From a virus: DNA of 59,375 bases. Where the stretch lies: IMG/VR virus record IMGVR_UViG_3300025921_000017, positions 1-59,375 of that record; one strand, written 5' to 3'. The notes under the pieces are model-generated. The model saw only the letters and a list, made by a program, of their open reading frames with translations. It was not told the DNA's origin and did no database searches. The position numbers and the translations under genes are program-made. Shown here one piece after another: positions 14,650 through 22,842 of the stretch. Positions within the stretch are counted from its first letter, which is position 1; each line of letters opens with the position of its first letter.

Positions 14650-15359
14650 CTGGCACACTCGTTAGACCCGCTACTCCGGTTCTTCCTTCATCTGTAGTGC
14701 CTGAGTACGGCATCAAGTGGGCTATCGAGAACGGACTCAGTCATCTCAACCCTGATCACGTAGCTCCGCAAGATGCGAAGTTCCTCTTCGTGGACGTCGA
14801 AACGACTGGGCTGGAACTGCACCGAGACATGATCCTCGAAGTAGGCGCTGTGCTCACCGATGCTCAAGGCTTCGTCATCTCTGAGCCGTTGCACTTTCTC
14901 ACCAAGCCTGAACTCTGCGACCCGGTGCGCAACGCAAAGGCACTGCCAGAGATTCTCGAACTTGTCTGGAAGATGCATGAAGATTCTGGGCTACTCGATG
15001 ATCTTACCGACCGTGCCCACAGGTATCACACCTATGATCAGGTAGAAGCAGAGTTGACGGAGTACGTCACTTTGCATTGCGAGAATCCAAAGTCGATTCG
15101 CATGGCAGGAAGTACTACAAAGTTCGACTACTACATGCTTCGAGAATTCATGCCAACCTTTGTGGATTCTCTTCACCACCGGGTGATTGACGCATCGTCA
15201 CTCAAAGAGTTGTGCATGGAGCTCAATCCGGACCTCTATGAGCACATGGCAACTGTGCTTACTCCAATGAAGAAGCACCGCGTTCTTCCCGACCTCGTAG
15301 ACACGCTCCATGAGTTCAGCTTTTATGTAGACAACTTCCTGGTATGGGGAGACATCTGA
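14646..15359 (+). CDS. DEDDh 3'-5' exonuclease, oligoribonuclease-like
   Basis: A 237-residue nuclease. Exo I VDVETTGLE has Asp50 and Glu52; Exo II STTKFDYYMLREFMP has Asp161; Exo III HRVLPDLVDTL has His211 and Asp216. The Exo III shape (HR.L.D...) is like oligoribonuclease, which trims short RNA or DNA to nucleotides. A phage copy could recycle nucleotides from degraded host nucleic acid or proofread. GTG 14646 overlaps the preceding stop (GTGA). An N-terminal extension of ~44 residues precedes the catalytic domain. Confidence 0.85.
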   Translation: MTGTLVRPATPVLPSSVVPEYGIKWAIENGLSHLNPDHVAPQDAKFLFVDVETTGLELHRDMILEVGAVLTDAQGFVISEPLHFLTKPELCDPVRNAKALPEILELVWKMHEDSGLLDDLTDRAHRYHTYDQVEAELTEYVTLHCENPKSIRMAGSTTKFDYYMLREFMPTFVDSLHHRVIDASSLKELCMELNPDLYEHMATVLTPMKKHRVLPDLVDTLHEFSFYVDNFLVWGDI

Positions 15360-15520
15360 TGCCGTACAAGAAAAATGGGGTGTGGCATACCACCAAAGCA
15401 GAAAAAGCTCAGAGACTTGAGTTCTGCGAGGTAGACGGCAACGAGGTCAGAACCATGACCTTCAAGGGCACTGGCGTTTGCTCTGAAACCTGCAGGAAGA
15501 AGCGCGCAGGAGAGGCGTAA
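15359..15520 (+). CDS. Cys-containing miniprotein
   Basis: A 53-residue basic protein coupled to the exonuclease stop (TGATG). FCEVDG at residues 22-27 and VCSETCRKKRAG near the end give three Cys and suggest a small treble-clef-like zinc site of the kind seen in short phage proteins. Confidence 0.6.
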   Translation: MPYKKNGVWHTTKAEKAQRLEFCEVDGNEVRTMTFKGTGVCSETCRKKRAGEA

Positions 15521-15527
15521 GTTTATC

Positions 15528-16211
15528 ATGAGTAGTGCTGAAGATAAGAACCGTGAAGAGTTTAGACGACTCTTTATTGAGCACTACCCTGATATAGTAA
15601 GTGGAAAGAAGCCGATTATCGTCTCACCAAGCGATATGCCGAAGATAACCTTCTCGCCCGAACTTGAAGAAAAATTAGCTCGCTTCGATCCGAGTACACT
15701 GACTGCATCAGGAACCGTTACAGTATCAATACCCTGGTCAGACCCAGCTAGTAATCCACTGAAGGACTTGATGGATGCATATGTAGCAACCGGGGATCGA
15801 ATGCATAAGGATGCAATAGACTCGCTCGCTGGCTCATCTAAGTCCATTGGTGAGTTTGAAAGTTATACCGGACTAGCCGTCAATAGGTATCCGCGACTTA
15901 AGTATTGTGGAAAGTGTGGCTCAAAGAGAACAGAAAGGGTCGATCCCTGGGCGCTCTTAAAGCGTTGTCCAACTTGTGGGTACGTAGATCCTGTGCCAAG
16001 TATTTCCACTTCTTCACCTGATGACACTCCTGCGCCTACGACAATCTCATGGCCAGAGGTTCAACGTCTCCTTGTCGGCATCCTGCGACAGGTAGAAGAC
16101 AATAAAGTCCAGGTGCATCCGAGCGAATTTGACCTCACTGGCATCACGTTCTACCAAGAGACCGACCCTGCAACTGGCATCGTAACTCTGTGGTTTGAAA
16201 AGGCTGACTAG
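15528..16211 (+). CDS. hypothetical protein with central zinc ribbon
   Basis: A 227-residue protein; AGGAGAGG lies 12 bases before the ATG. Residues 127-150 hold YCGKCGSK and CPTCGYV, a zinc ribbon. The N-terminal part is acidic and Ser/Thr/Pro-rich; the C-terminal part (WPEVQRLLVGILRQVEDNKVQ and ATGIVTLWF) looks alpha/beta. It lies directly upstream of the sliding clamp with no gap. Function unknown; it may be a replication adaptor. Confidence 0.65.
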   Translation: MSSAEDKNREEFRRLFIEHYPDIVSGKKPIIVSPSDMPKITFSPELEEKLARFDPSTLTASGTVTVSIPWSDPASNPLKDLMDAYVATGDRMHKDAIDSLAGSSKSIGEFESYTGLAVNRYPRLKYCGKCGSKRTERVDPWALLKRCPTCGYVDPVPSISTSSPDDTPAPTTISWPEVQRLLVGILRQVEDNKVQVHPSEFDLTGITFYQETDPATGIVTLWFEKAD

Positions 16212-17333
16212 ATGACTACCGTAACGTTCGAGACTGCAGCACTGCAAGCCTCTGTCTCCAAAGCTGAGGCAGTTGCCCCCGATAAGGGTAACGCCTTTGA
16301 CAAAGCTGCTGGAATTGTGTTAGAAGTCTCCCCGAAGGATGAAGCGGTAGTCCTGCGTAGCACCAATCTTGATATCTACTACCTAGAATGGCTAGACCCT
16401 CTTGAAGTGGACGGCGAGCATGTCGTATGGCGATTGCCCTCGAAGCCCTTAGCGGCATTTATCAAGACACTGCCCATCGGTTCTGGCAAGACGGTGACAC
16501 TGACTCAAGATGGAAACGGCATAGCATTCTCATCAGGTCGAACCAAGGCCAAAATTCAGATGATGAATGCTGCTGACTACGTGATGTGGCAGCCTTTCGA
16601 CGATACTGACATGACAGAGGTTTCCGACCTTGGCGCACGTCTAGCGCAGGTAGAGTGGGCAGCCAGTAGGGACGTACACGCCTTGGGTTTGCGATTCGAG
16701 CCCGAGTTTGTCTGTGCGACTGATCGTTTCCGGCTTGCGGTCGCGCCTATCAAGATTGCTAACTTGAGTGAGGGTGTGACGATTCCGCCTGCAACACTCA
16801 CGACCGTGCTCAAGCCACTCTCGGACGCTAAGATACGTGTCGAGGGAACTCAACTCTTTGTAATGCCAGATCAATATACTCAGTTACGTTGTGTGTTGAT
16901 TGGCGAGAAGTATCCACCTGTTCACAAGCTCATGATCCGTGAAAGACCAGAGACAGTCAAGTTTAAGAAGACTGAGGTTATCGAGATGGTCAAGCGCGCC
17001 ATGTCTATCTCGTCTGACCGTATGCCACGCCTACGACTCATTATCGGTCGAGAAGAACTTGCAGCGATGGTAAGTGAGGCGCAGACGGGCTTCGTGGGCG
17101 ATGTGCTAGCTCTTACGGGTCAGGCGTTGCATCCTCGTTGCGAGATTCACTTCACGCCAGCGATCTTCCTAGACGCCATTCAGAATTCTCCATCCGAAGA
17201 AGTCGTCATGGGCTACGACCCGAACGATGCGAGAAAATGCAAGGTCTATTTCAACGGCGGCTCTGGATACGAAGTGTGGACCGCTCCTCTAGGAGATGCT
17301 CCTCCTCCACAAGGTAACGGTGAAGAGCGATGA
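16212..17333 (+). CDS. dnaN: DNA polymerase sliding clamp (beta-subunit-like)
   Basis: A 373-residue protein matching bacterial DnaN in length and order of three clamp domains. Recognisable points: SGRTKAKIQMMNAADYVMW at the first/second domain boundary, ATDRFRLAVA (like ATDGHRLA in DnaN) near residue 169, and GEKYPPVHKL (like EGKFPDY) near 233. It would form a ring tethering polymerase to DNA. The C-terminal tail (PPPQGNGEER) replaces the usual MPMR-type end. No polymerase gene is visible in the window, so it may load onto host or other phage enzymes. Confidence 0.88.
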   Translation: MTTVTFETAALQASVSKAEAVAPDKGNAFDKAAGIVLEVSPKDEAVVLRSTNLDIYYLEWLDPLEVDGEHVVWRLPSKPLAAFIKTLPIGSGKTVTLTQDGNGIAFSSGRTKAKIQMMNAADYVMWQPFDDTDMTEVSDLGARLAQVEWAASRDVHALGLRFEPEFVCATDRFRLAVAPIKIANLSEGVTIPPATLTTVLKPLSDAKIRVEGTQLFVMPDQYTQLRCVLIGEKYPPVHKLMIRERPETVKFKKTEVIEMVKRAMSISSDRMPRLRLIIGREELAAMVSEAQTGFVGDVLALTGQALHPRCEIHFTPAIFLDAIQNSPSEEVVMGYDPNDARKCKVYFNGGSGYEVWTAPLGDAPPPQGNGEER

Positions 17334-17578
17334 GTGTGCAGGTCGATATTATTCGTAATCAGGTTGGTGATTGGGAAGTATTCTGCTATGGCAATAGCAC
17401 CTCTTGCATGCTGAGATACTGGTCCCAGCGTGCCTGGTTAAGCCAGGATGCAGCAGTTAATGAGATACTTCACCACATGTACTACGATCACCGTGGTCAG
17501 TCACTTCAACTCGAAATCAAGCCGTGCATAGAAGAGCCCCCTAGTGTGACATATAAAACCGGAAGGCATGCTGCATGA
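17330..17578 (+). CDS. hypothetical small protein
   Basis: An 82-residue protein coupled to the clamp gene (ATGA). Aromatic and beta-rich N-terminus (VGDWEVFCYGNSTSCMLRYW), then a helix with HHMYYDH. No family is recognised. It ends in an ATGA overlap with the HD hydrolase. Confidence 0.65.
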   Translation: MSVQVDIIRNQVGDWEVFCYGNSTSCMLRYWSQRAWLSQDAAVNEILHHMYYDHRGQSLQLEIKPCIEEPPSVTYKTGRHAA

Positions 17579-18177
17579 CGACTACCGCGAGCGGTCGCCA
17601 AGGTGACTGGATTCTTACCTTTACCGGACGAGCGTTTTGGCCTCTAGATGCTAGACCTGACGAGATTGACTCGCGCGACATCGCGCATGCACTGTCAATG
17701 CTTTGCCGCTTCGGGGGCCATACCAGACGGTTCTACTCGGTAGCCGAGCACTGTGTACTCATGTCATATGCAGTTGCTCCAGAATATGCCCTTGCGGCAC
17801 TGTTGCATGACGCAGCAGAGGCGTACATGGTTGATTTGCCGCGTCCTATCAAGCGCAACTTACCGACCTACGGTATTTACGAGGACAGTTTGCTGGACTG
17901 TATAGCACGCAAGTACGGTCTCCACCATGGGCCTGCTGGAGGCAGTGGACGGGACCCAGAGTACGTCATTCCAAAACCAGTGAAAGAGGCTGACAATCGT
18001 ATCCTGCTTGACGAGCGGGCTGCACTTCTAACTAGTAACATTCCATGGGCGAGTCTGATCGGGCTTCAGCCGCTTGGTATTAATATTCGGGCTTGGACGC
18101 CTCAGCGAGCTGAATCTGAATATGCAAATCGTCTCTCTGAGTTGCTGAACGCTTCCGGTGGAGCGTTAGCAGAATGA
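17575..18177 (+). CDS. HD-domain phosphohydrolase, YfbR-like 5'-nucleotidase
   Basis: A 200-residue metal-dependent hydrolase. FYSVAEHCVLMSYAV carries the first metal-binding His59, LLHDAAEAYMVDLPRPIK has the HD pair (78-79) and Glu82, and KEADNRIL supplies Asp140. The DLPRPIK and AEHCVLMS signatures match the YfbR-like group, which removes phosphate from deoxynucleoside monophosphates. In phages it probably adjusts dNTP pools. Coupled to the gene before by ATGA. Confidence 0.88.
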   Translation: MTTTASGRQGDWILTFTGRAFWPLDARPDEIDSRDIAHALSMLCRFGGHTRRFYSVAEHCVLMSYAVAPEYALAALLHDAAEAYMVDLPRPIKRNLPTYGIYEDSLLDCIARKYGLHHGPAGGSGRDPEYVIPKPVKEADNRILLDERAALLTSNIPWASLIGLQPLGINIRAWTPQRAESEYANRLSELLNASGGALAE

Positions 18178-18190
18178 AAGGTGAAGTCAA

Positions 18191-18472
18191 GTGGAGTGCT
18201 GCTGTAACAACGAGTTCATCGCCACTAGGTGCGCTGCCTGCCTCTCTGGTGCACACAGTCAATGTTCTGGCTCTCCATTTCCCACGGATGGTGTGACAAT
18301 GACAGATAACCTCAACCGCGACCCTAAACCAGGGAGTGAGTCAGTTGACCCTCCGAAACAGTTCGCTGCTAGGCTTGTTGCGACCGTTCTTCTTACTCTC
18401 GCGCTGCTCATCCTTGTCTTGGTTGTAGCCGTTTACATTCTCAAGCCGTTAGTCGAGAGGCTTTTTTCGTGA
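18191..18472 (+). CDS. small membrane protein with Cys-rich N-terminus
   Basis: A 93-residue protein; GTG 18191 follows AAAGGTGAAG. Residues 3-26 are very rich in Cys (CCCNNEF...CAACLSGAHSQC), a possible zinc or disulfide site, and residues about 60-88 form one membrane helix (VATVLLTLALLILVLVVAVYIL). In-frame ATG 18300 would give the membrane part alone, so two products are possible. Overlaps the next start (GTGA). Confidence 0.6.
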   Translation: MECCCNNEFIATRCAACLSGAHSQCSGSPFPTDGVTMTDNLNRDPKPGSESVDPPKQFAARLVATVLLTLALLILVLVVAVYILKPLVERLFS

Positions 18473-19059
18473 GTGGTCGTTGGTATGTCCTACATGGTAT
18501 CAACCCAGAGCCATGGAAAGTAGGCCCTATCTCTATCGGGCGTAGAGGCGAGAGGCTCTTTCCTATCGTTGGTGCCGACTCGCAACTCGTTGCCTTTCAG
18601 TCGGCAGTGAGGGAAGCGATAACCAATGCTGCAGAGATGATTGACGGCGAGTTAGAGCTCAAGTTTTTCTTCTGGCGTCGGCGAGCGCAGTACTCAGGTG
18701 CAAAGAAAGAGGTAACAAAGAACGAAGTAGACGCGACTAACATGCAAAAGGCAACCGAGGATGCTCTGCAGGGTCTCGTCATGGAGAATGACAAATTAGT
18801 AAGGAGAGTTTCCAGCGAGATAGTCGAGCAAGACGTTGATGTAACTCCTCTGGTTGTTATCTACGCCGAGCCATGGGTAGCCTTCGATCCATCTCAAATC
18901 CCAACTGAGATATGGGAACGCATCGACCGCGCGCCCACACTGATCGAAGAGGATGACTCGAATGCCTGGCCTCCGAGACCTCGACCTCCCGTTGAACGCG
19001 ATTGTTCTTGTATAGGAAATTCTCACCATCCGAGCTGCAAGATGTGGATTACACCATGA
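18469..19059 (+). CDS. RusA-like Holliday-junction resolvase
   Basis: A 196-residue protein with a GTG start in a GTGA overlap. Residues 62-130 show the RusA pattern: beta-rich KFFFWRRRAQYSG, then NEVDATNMQKATEDALQGL (Asp88, Asn91, Lys94, Asp98) followed by VMENDKLVRR, where RusA normally has DDSQI. RusA dimers cut four-way junctions made in recombination and packaging. The acidic second position is only partly kept. The tail CSCIGNSHHPSC looks like an added zinc site. Confidence 0.75.
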   Translation: MSGRWYVLHGINPEPWKVGPISIGRRGERLFPIVGADSQLVAFQSAVREAITNAAEMIDGELELKFFFWRRRAQYSGAKKEVTKNEVDATNMQKATEDALQGLVMENDKLVRRVSSEIVEQDVDVTPLVVIYAEPWVAFDPSQIPTEIWERIDRAPTLIEEDDSNAWPPRPRPPVERDCSCIGNSHHPSCKMWITP

Positions 19060-19313
19060 GCCGAGAACCGCTTCCGAAGACAGTACCGAAGCTGCTTGAG
19101 CTTGTTCGCAATCAGGTAATCGAAGTAACGGCGCCTGGTTATCCGGACCCAAAACTCGAGTATGAGTTACTGAATAACCTTTGGGAGAAGACAAAGGCAC
19201 ATATCGGCTACTACGGTGCAACTTCATTCGATCTCAACAGCGAGCAGAAAGAGTGGTACCGAGAAGCGGATCACTACATGAAGCTCCTTGAGTTAATGGT
19301 GCAAGGTGCCTGA
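19056..19313 (+). CDS. hypothetical helical protein
   Basis: An 85-residue protein starting in an ATGA overlap with the resolvase gene. Predicted mostly helical (PKLLELVRNQVIEV, YELLNNLWEKTKAH, YREADHYMKLLELM). No family is recognised. Confidence 0.65.
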   Translation: MSREPLPKTVPKLLELVRNQVIEVTAPGYPDPKLEYELLNNLWEKTKAHIGYYGATSFDLNSEQKEWYREADHYMKLLELMVQGA

Positions 19314-19431
19314 CACTAAGGCGCCAGTTACCGGGCCACTTCCGCACAGAATCGACGGAGATTTTTGCCCAGCCTGCAGGGCAGAAGAGGAGAAGAAGCG
19401 TGACGCTAGTTCACCAAATCTGGCTCGGTGA
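19306..19431 (+). CDS. possible CxxC microprotein
   Basis: A 41-residue frame with GTG start overlapping the previous gene by eight bases and the methyltransferase by 32. It contains CPAC and a charged helix (RAEEEKKRDAS). The size and CxxC motif match the other zinc miniproteins here, but a single knuckle and lack of a clear ribosome site keep this tentative. Confidence 0.4.
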   Translation: MPDTKAPVTGPLPHRIDGDFCPACRAEEEKKRDASSPNLAR

Positions 19432-20116
19432 CTCAATCGAACTGTGCCAGAGGTTTAAGCCAGGCCGCGTAAACTGCGTCATCACTGATCCTCCGTTCGG
19501 TGTGAACAACCTCTCTAATCAATCTGTCACACCAGAGGGAAGAGCACACGCTCGAAAGATTGCAAATGACGAGAGTCCTGAAGTGGCGATTCAGGTCTTT
19601 CAGGACGTTATGAACGTTCTACTTCCAAAGACTGCAGAACAATGTGATCTTTACGTCTTCACTTCTTATCAGGTCCTAAAGGAGTGGATGACGATGACTG
19701 ATTACTTCCTTGAGCTTCACAACTTTGTACGTAAGGGTTTAGGAGTATGGGAAAAGGAAGGCCCAGGCATGGGCGATCTCAACTCCTGGGGCATGGGGAT
19801 GGAGTTCATACTCTTTTTCAAAAAGGGTGACCGTGAACGTTCAGACAGACGACGCAACTTCGTTCTCCACACTCCGCAACTTCGTCCCAGTGATCTGATT
19901 CACCCTCATGAAAAGCCACCTGGACTATTAGAGCCACTCATCACCCACAGCACGGTGGAGGGTGATTTCTTAGTTGATCCGTTCGGTGGCTCTGGTTCAC
20001 TTGTTCGAGCCGCCCGCAACACAGGACGCTCGGCCGTAGCAATAGAGATTGACGAATTCAACCATGACAAGTCCGTAGCAAAACTCGAATCAGAAGGCGC
20101 AGGATTATTCGGATGA
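19400..20116 (+). CDS. site-specific DNA methyltransferase (N6-adenine/N4-cytosine type)
   Basis: A 238-residue enzyme. Catalytic motif IV DPPF lies at 30-33 and the AdoMet-binding motif I DPFGGSGS at 193-200, followed by AIEID (motif II), the beta-class order. HPHEKP at 168-173 is the standard conserved segment before motif I. It likely methylates phage DNA to avoid host restriction; no partner restriction enzyme is nearby. GTG start with AGGAGAAGAAGC upstream. Ends in an ATGA overlap. Confidence 0.92.
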   Translation: MTLVHQIWLGDSIELCQRFKPGRVNCVITDPPFGVNNLSNQSVTPEGRAHARKIANDESPEVAIQVFQDVMNVLLPKTAEQCDLYVFTSYQVLKEWMTMTDYFLELHNFVRKGLGVWEKEGPGMGDLNSWGMGMEFILFFKKGDRERSDRRRNFVLHTPQLRPSDLIHPHEKPPGLLEPLITHSTVEGDFLVDPFGGSGSLVRAARNTGRSAVAIEIDEFNHDKSVAKLESEGAGLFG

Positions 20117-20700
20117 AAACTCTTATTATCATCAGTGACCGCGACGACCAACAGAGTCTAGTCAAGGTCGACTCGGATAACACGAGTCCTGGAGCTACTC
20201 GAATTCTTCTGGAACGCTTTCGAGTAATGGATCATCTTCTTCGCACCGCAGAACACGATTCGCAGTACGAGAATGGTGAGCTGGTTCTTGCTGCAGCTGC
20301 ATATCTCTGCGGACCTGGTCCGACTGCTCATGAAGACGGTACACCGTTCTGCTGGCCGTGGGATAATGCAACTTACCATGGTGGCCAAGATCGGGTTGCA
20401 GATCTTGTTCGCGCCGGGCAATTCATCGCAGCCGAGATCGACAGACTCCTTCTATTGGCAGAGAACGGGCGTAACCCAGATCATCCGCCAAACTCTCCAA
20501 GCGAAGGCGAGAGCCTCTCGGGCGGGTTGAAATTGGCTAACTTCCGATCTGATGGCACTCGTCTCGATGCAAACCCTGATACCCAAACTCCGACAGCGAA
20601 GGTTTTTGAACCGGGCACGGGTAGCGATCCGACTACCTGGTTCGGTGGCGCACTTGCTCCCGTGACTGATCCAGCTAGGCCCGATAGTTTACCGGACTAG
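20113..20700 (+). CDS. phage protein with WPW...AEIDRL module
   Basis: A 195-residue protein coupled to the methyltransferase. Residues about 57-114 (LVLAAAAYLCG, WPWDNATYHGGQDRVADLV, AGQFIAAEIDRLL) match a module common in phage hypothetical proteins, in which a WPW turn joins two helices. The function of the module is not known to me. The C-terminal third is disordered, rich in Ser, Pro and Asp. Confidence 0.7.
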   Translation: MKTLIIISDRDDQQSLVKVDSDNTSPGATRILLERFRVMDHLLRTAEHDSQYENGELVLAAAAYLCGPGPTAHEDGTPFCWPWDNATYHGGQDRVADLVRAGQFIAAEIDRLLLLAENGRNPDHPPNSPSEGESLSGGLKLANFRSDGTRLDANPDTQTPTAKVFEPGTGSDPTTWFGGALAPVTDPARPDSLPD

Positions 20701-20765
20701 CACACTGGCTCATCATCCGCTAGCATAGGCGTTTCACGTAAAGTCTATGTTGATTGGATACTCGA

Positions 20766-21020
20766 ATGGCAGCCAGAGAGATCAGATCACCCTGGTCTAC
20801 CACCGACACCGCACTAGCAAAGCGCGATCGTGGTGATTTTTCTGTGTATCCGATTCCAGCGGACCAGCCGGAGTCTGACCCAAAAGCTTCGTCTGCACAG
20901 GAATCTGCCGAAAGCTTGGCTTCTCCGACGACCTCTGCAGCCACGTCGGAGACCCCTGCGGGTGCGGCGAAGGAGTCAGAGCTAGCTCCCCCGACGGAGA
21001 CTCGCTCGCTACCTTTATAG
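20766..21020 (+). CDS. low-complexity S/A/P/E-rich protein
   Basis: An 84-residue frame from ATG 20766 (a TTG at 20754 is possible). Residues 1-30 look ordered and basic; the rest is Ser, Ala, Pro, Thr and Glu rich and probably disordered. The ribosome site is weak. It sits just before the WhiB gene and may be translated together with it. Coding status is moderate. Confidence 0.45.
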   Translation: MAAREIRSPWSTTDTALAKRDRGDFSVYPIPADQPESDPKASSAQESAESLASPTTSAATSETPAGAAKESELAPPTETRSLPL

Positions 21021-21037
21021 CGCAACGCGAAGACTGG

Positions 21038-21319
21038 ATGGAAGATGCTGCGTGTCGAGAGAGCAACTTTCCGCCACCTGGTGCATGGTGGGACACCTAT
21101 GATGGCAACATCTTCTTCCCGGAGCGCGGACGACTCGATGACGTCAACAAGGCAAAGTGGACTTGCTTTGTCTGTCCAGTATCTCAGCAATGCGACGAGT
21201 ACCGCGACCGATCTGGTTCTGACTACGGCATGTGGGCGGGTAGGTTCAAGGAAAAGCCGGAAACAGAAGAGCCTATGCCTCTCGAAGTAGTAGTTGACAT
21301 TCTGCACTTGCCAATCTAG
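21038..21319 (+). CDS. whiB: WhiB-family Fe-S transcriptional regulator
   Basis: A 93-residue Wbl protein. Four Cys ligate a [4Fe-4S] cluster: Cys6 (AACRE), Cys43 and Cys46 (CFVCPV) and Cys52 (QQCDEY); YGMWAGRF is the G[VI]W turn that contacts the principal sigma factor. Phage WhiB proteins reprogramme host transcription and, in the mycobacteriophage TM4 case, block host WhiB2 action and superinfection. The family occurs only in actinobacteria and their phages, which fixes the host phylum. The basic DNA-contacting tail after the turn is short. Confidence 0.92.
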   Translation: MEDAACRESNFPPPGAWWDTYDGNIFFPERGRLDDVNKAKWTCFVCPVSQQCDEYRDRSGSDYGMWAGRFKEKPETEEPMPLEVVVDILHLPI

Positions 21320-21338
21320 AAAGGCTGTTGAAGAAGCA

Positions 21339-21527
21339 GTGACAGACTTAAGTAAGGAACGCGCCGTAAAGGTCACAGACGTCGAGACGCATGCCCGTCC
21401 TGGCTTCACCGAAATCATCATTCGTGTCAGATGCAATTCTCCTGGATACAGTGGCGTACCAGGCGATCCGCCCCCCTCTGAAACAATCCCAGAACAAGTA
21501 CGTACACACTTGAAAGACTGGCTGTGA
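21339..21527 (+). CDS. hypothetical small protein
   Basis: A 62-residue protein from GTG 21339 (a TTG start at 21294 inside the whiB gene is also open). Pattern AVKVTDVETHARPGFTEIIIRVRC suggests beta-strands, then a Pro-rich stretch and a final helix. No family is recognised. Its stop overlaps the next start (GTGA). Confidence 0.55.
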   Translation: MTDLSKERAVKVTDVETHARPGFTEIIIRVRCNSPGYSGVPGDPPPSETIPEQVRTHLKDWL

Positions 21528-21676
21528 TAGGTCTATATGGGCATGGAATGCATGACTTCATACTCAGTGAGATAGAAGTCGGCAAGCGGGTTGCTCTATT
21601 TCAAGATTCAGAAAACTGCGGATGGTCTGCACTAGACGACCTTCGATACGAAGAATACGTAAAGGAGCAGGCGTGA
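21524..21676 (+). CDS. hypothetical microprotein
   Basis: A 50-residue acidic protein with a GTG start in a GTGA overlap and a GTGA overlap at its end with the nuclease gene. Contains VGKRVALFQDSENCGW, which looks like a beta-hairpin. The exact tiling between neighbours supports it as a gene. No family is recognised. Confidence 0.55.
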   Translation: MIGLYGHGMHDFILSEIEVGKRVALFQDSENCGWSALDDLRYEEYVKEQA

Positions 21677-22833
21677 TTCCAGCAACACTCTCGGCCTCTA
21701 GCATACAGGTAGCTGACCTATGTATGAGGCGCTGGGAGTGCGAGTACGGTCACCGTTCTCGGGGTCTCGGAAACGACGCAGCTAATCTCGGAAACGTCGT
21801 ACACAACTCGCTAGAAGATTACGTCAGAAAGGTCTACATCGAGAAGTCTGAAGCGCCTAGTCTCGAGTTGCTGCTCGGCTTCTACTACACCTACACCATC
21901 GCCATCTTCGGTACTCCAGATCATGAGGGTTACGAAGATGGCATCGACATGCTCAATGCCTGGTTCACGCGCACCGAACTCGATCAAGTCAAGGTTCTGT
22001 CGGTTGAGAATAAGCTTCAGTTTATGCTCCCGACTTCGGCCGGTGACATTCCTTTCAATTACATCTTCGACAGGTTCGATCTAGTAGAAGAGGGCGTCTA
22101 TCGAGTCGTTGACTACAAAACGATCAGAGTTCCATACTCTCCAGAAGAACTACATACCAAGGTGCAGCCGAGAACTTACGGTCTGGCTGCTGCTATCTGG
22201 CTCAAATCGCAAGGCATTCCTTACACGAGAATCAAGATCGAGTTCGACCTCCTACGCCATGAGCGCGTAGGTACCTCGTTTACCCACAACGACAATCTGC
22301 AAACCTGGGCATCCCTGCGGCGTGTGGCTGAGAAGATCATCGCCGCAGAAGAAGGAAAGACAGTACCGACCTTAAACATCGAATGTCAGTACTGTCCAAT
22401 CAAGGCGACTTGCCCTGAACTAGTCAAGTCAATCTCGCTTGGCGGGGCAATCGGTATGCCGACAGAGCAGTTAATCGACATACGAGCTCAACTGGAATAT
22501 CAGCGCAAGGCGGTACTTTCGGGCATCGGAGAACTCGATTCGCTGCTTATGGCCCGCGCGAAGGTAGAAGATCGGTTAGAGTTTGAGACAGCAGTGAACA
22601 AAATGACCGTCGCTGTATCATCAACACGTAGTGTGGACGCGGACCTAGTAGAGCGAGTCATAGGTGACGATCTCTTCACCAGGTATGGCGGCAAGTCAAT
22701 AACAATGGGCCAGTTTGACAAGCTACTCAAAGACCCGAACCTGACAGATGATCAGGTAATTGCACTTAGAGGTCTCATCAGTAGGAAGATCGGCGAGCCT
22801 CGTATCAAGGTTGCAAGTAGAGGATTCATCTAA
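21673..22833 (+). CDS. Cas4/RecB-like PD-(D/E)XK exonuclease
   Basis: A 386-residue nuclease. A first Cys (C17, DLCMRRWE) and a late cluster C238, C241, C247 (CQYCPIKATC) would hold a [4Fe-4S] cluster as in Cas4 and AddB-type nucleases. The PD-(D/E)XK core has His44 (GNVVHNSLE), Asp133 (FDRFDLV) and Asp147-x-Lys149 (VVDYKT), then a QxxxY-like QPRTYGLAA. It probably resects DNA ends for recombination with the SNF2 helicase and RusA nearby. GTG start overlaps the previous stop. Confidence 0.88.
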   Translation: MIPATLSASSIQVADLCMRRWECEYGHRSRGLGNDAANLGNVVHNSLEDYVRKVYIEKSEAPSLELLLGFYYTYTIAIFGTPDHEGYEDGIDMLNAWFTRTELDQVKVLSVENKLQFMLPTSAGDIPFNYIFDRFDLVEEGVYRVVDYKTIRVPYSPEELHTKVQPRTYGLAAAIWLKSQGIPYTRIKIEFDLLRHERVGTSFTHNDNLQTWASLRRVAEKIIAAEEGKTVPTLNIECQYCPIKATCPELVKSISLGGAIGMPTEQLIDIRAQLEYQRKAVLSGIGELDSLLMARAKVEDRLEFETAVNKMTVAVSSTRSVDADLVERVIGDDLFTRYGGKSITMGQFDKLLKDPNLTDDQVIALRGLISRKIGEPRIKVASRGFI

Positions 22834-22842
22834 TGAGAACAG

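Noticed and set aside
18174-18296. 40-codon frame starting in an ATGA overlap after the HD hydrolase
   Set aside because: The 18191 frame has a better ribosome site, a Cys cluster and a membrane helix; this frame looks like its shadow.
20720-21436. Long minus-strand frame of 238 codons opposite whiB
   Set aside because: It lies antisense to whiB and neighbours and has no recognisable domain.
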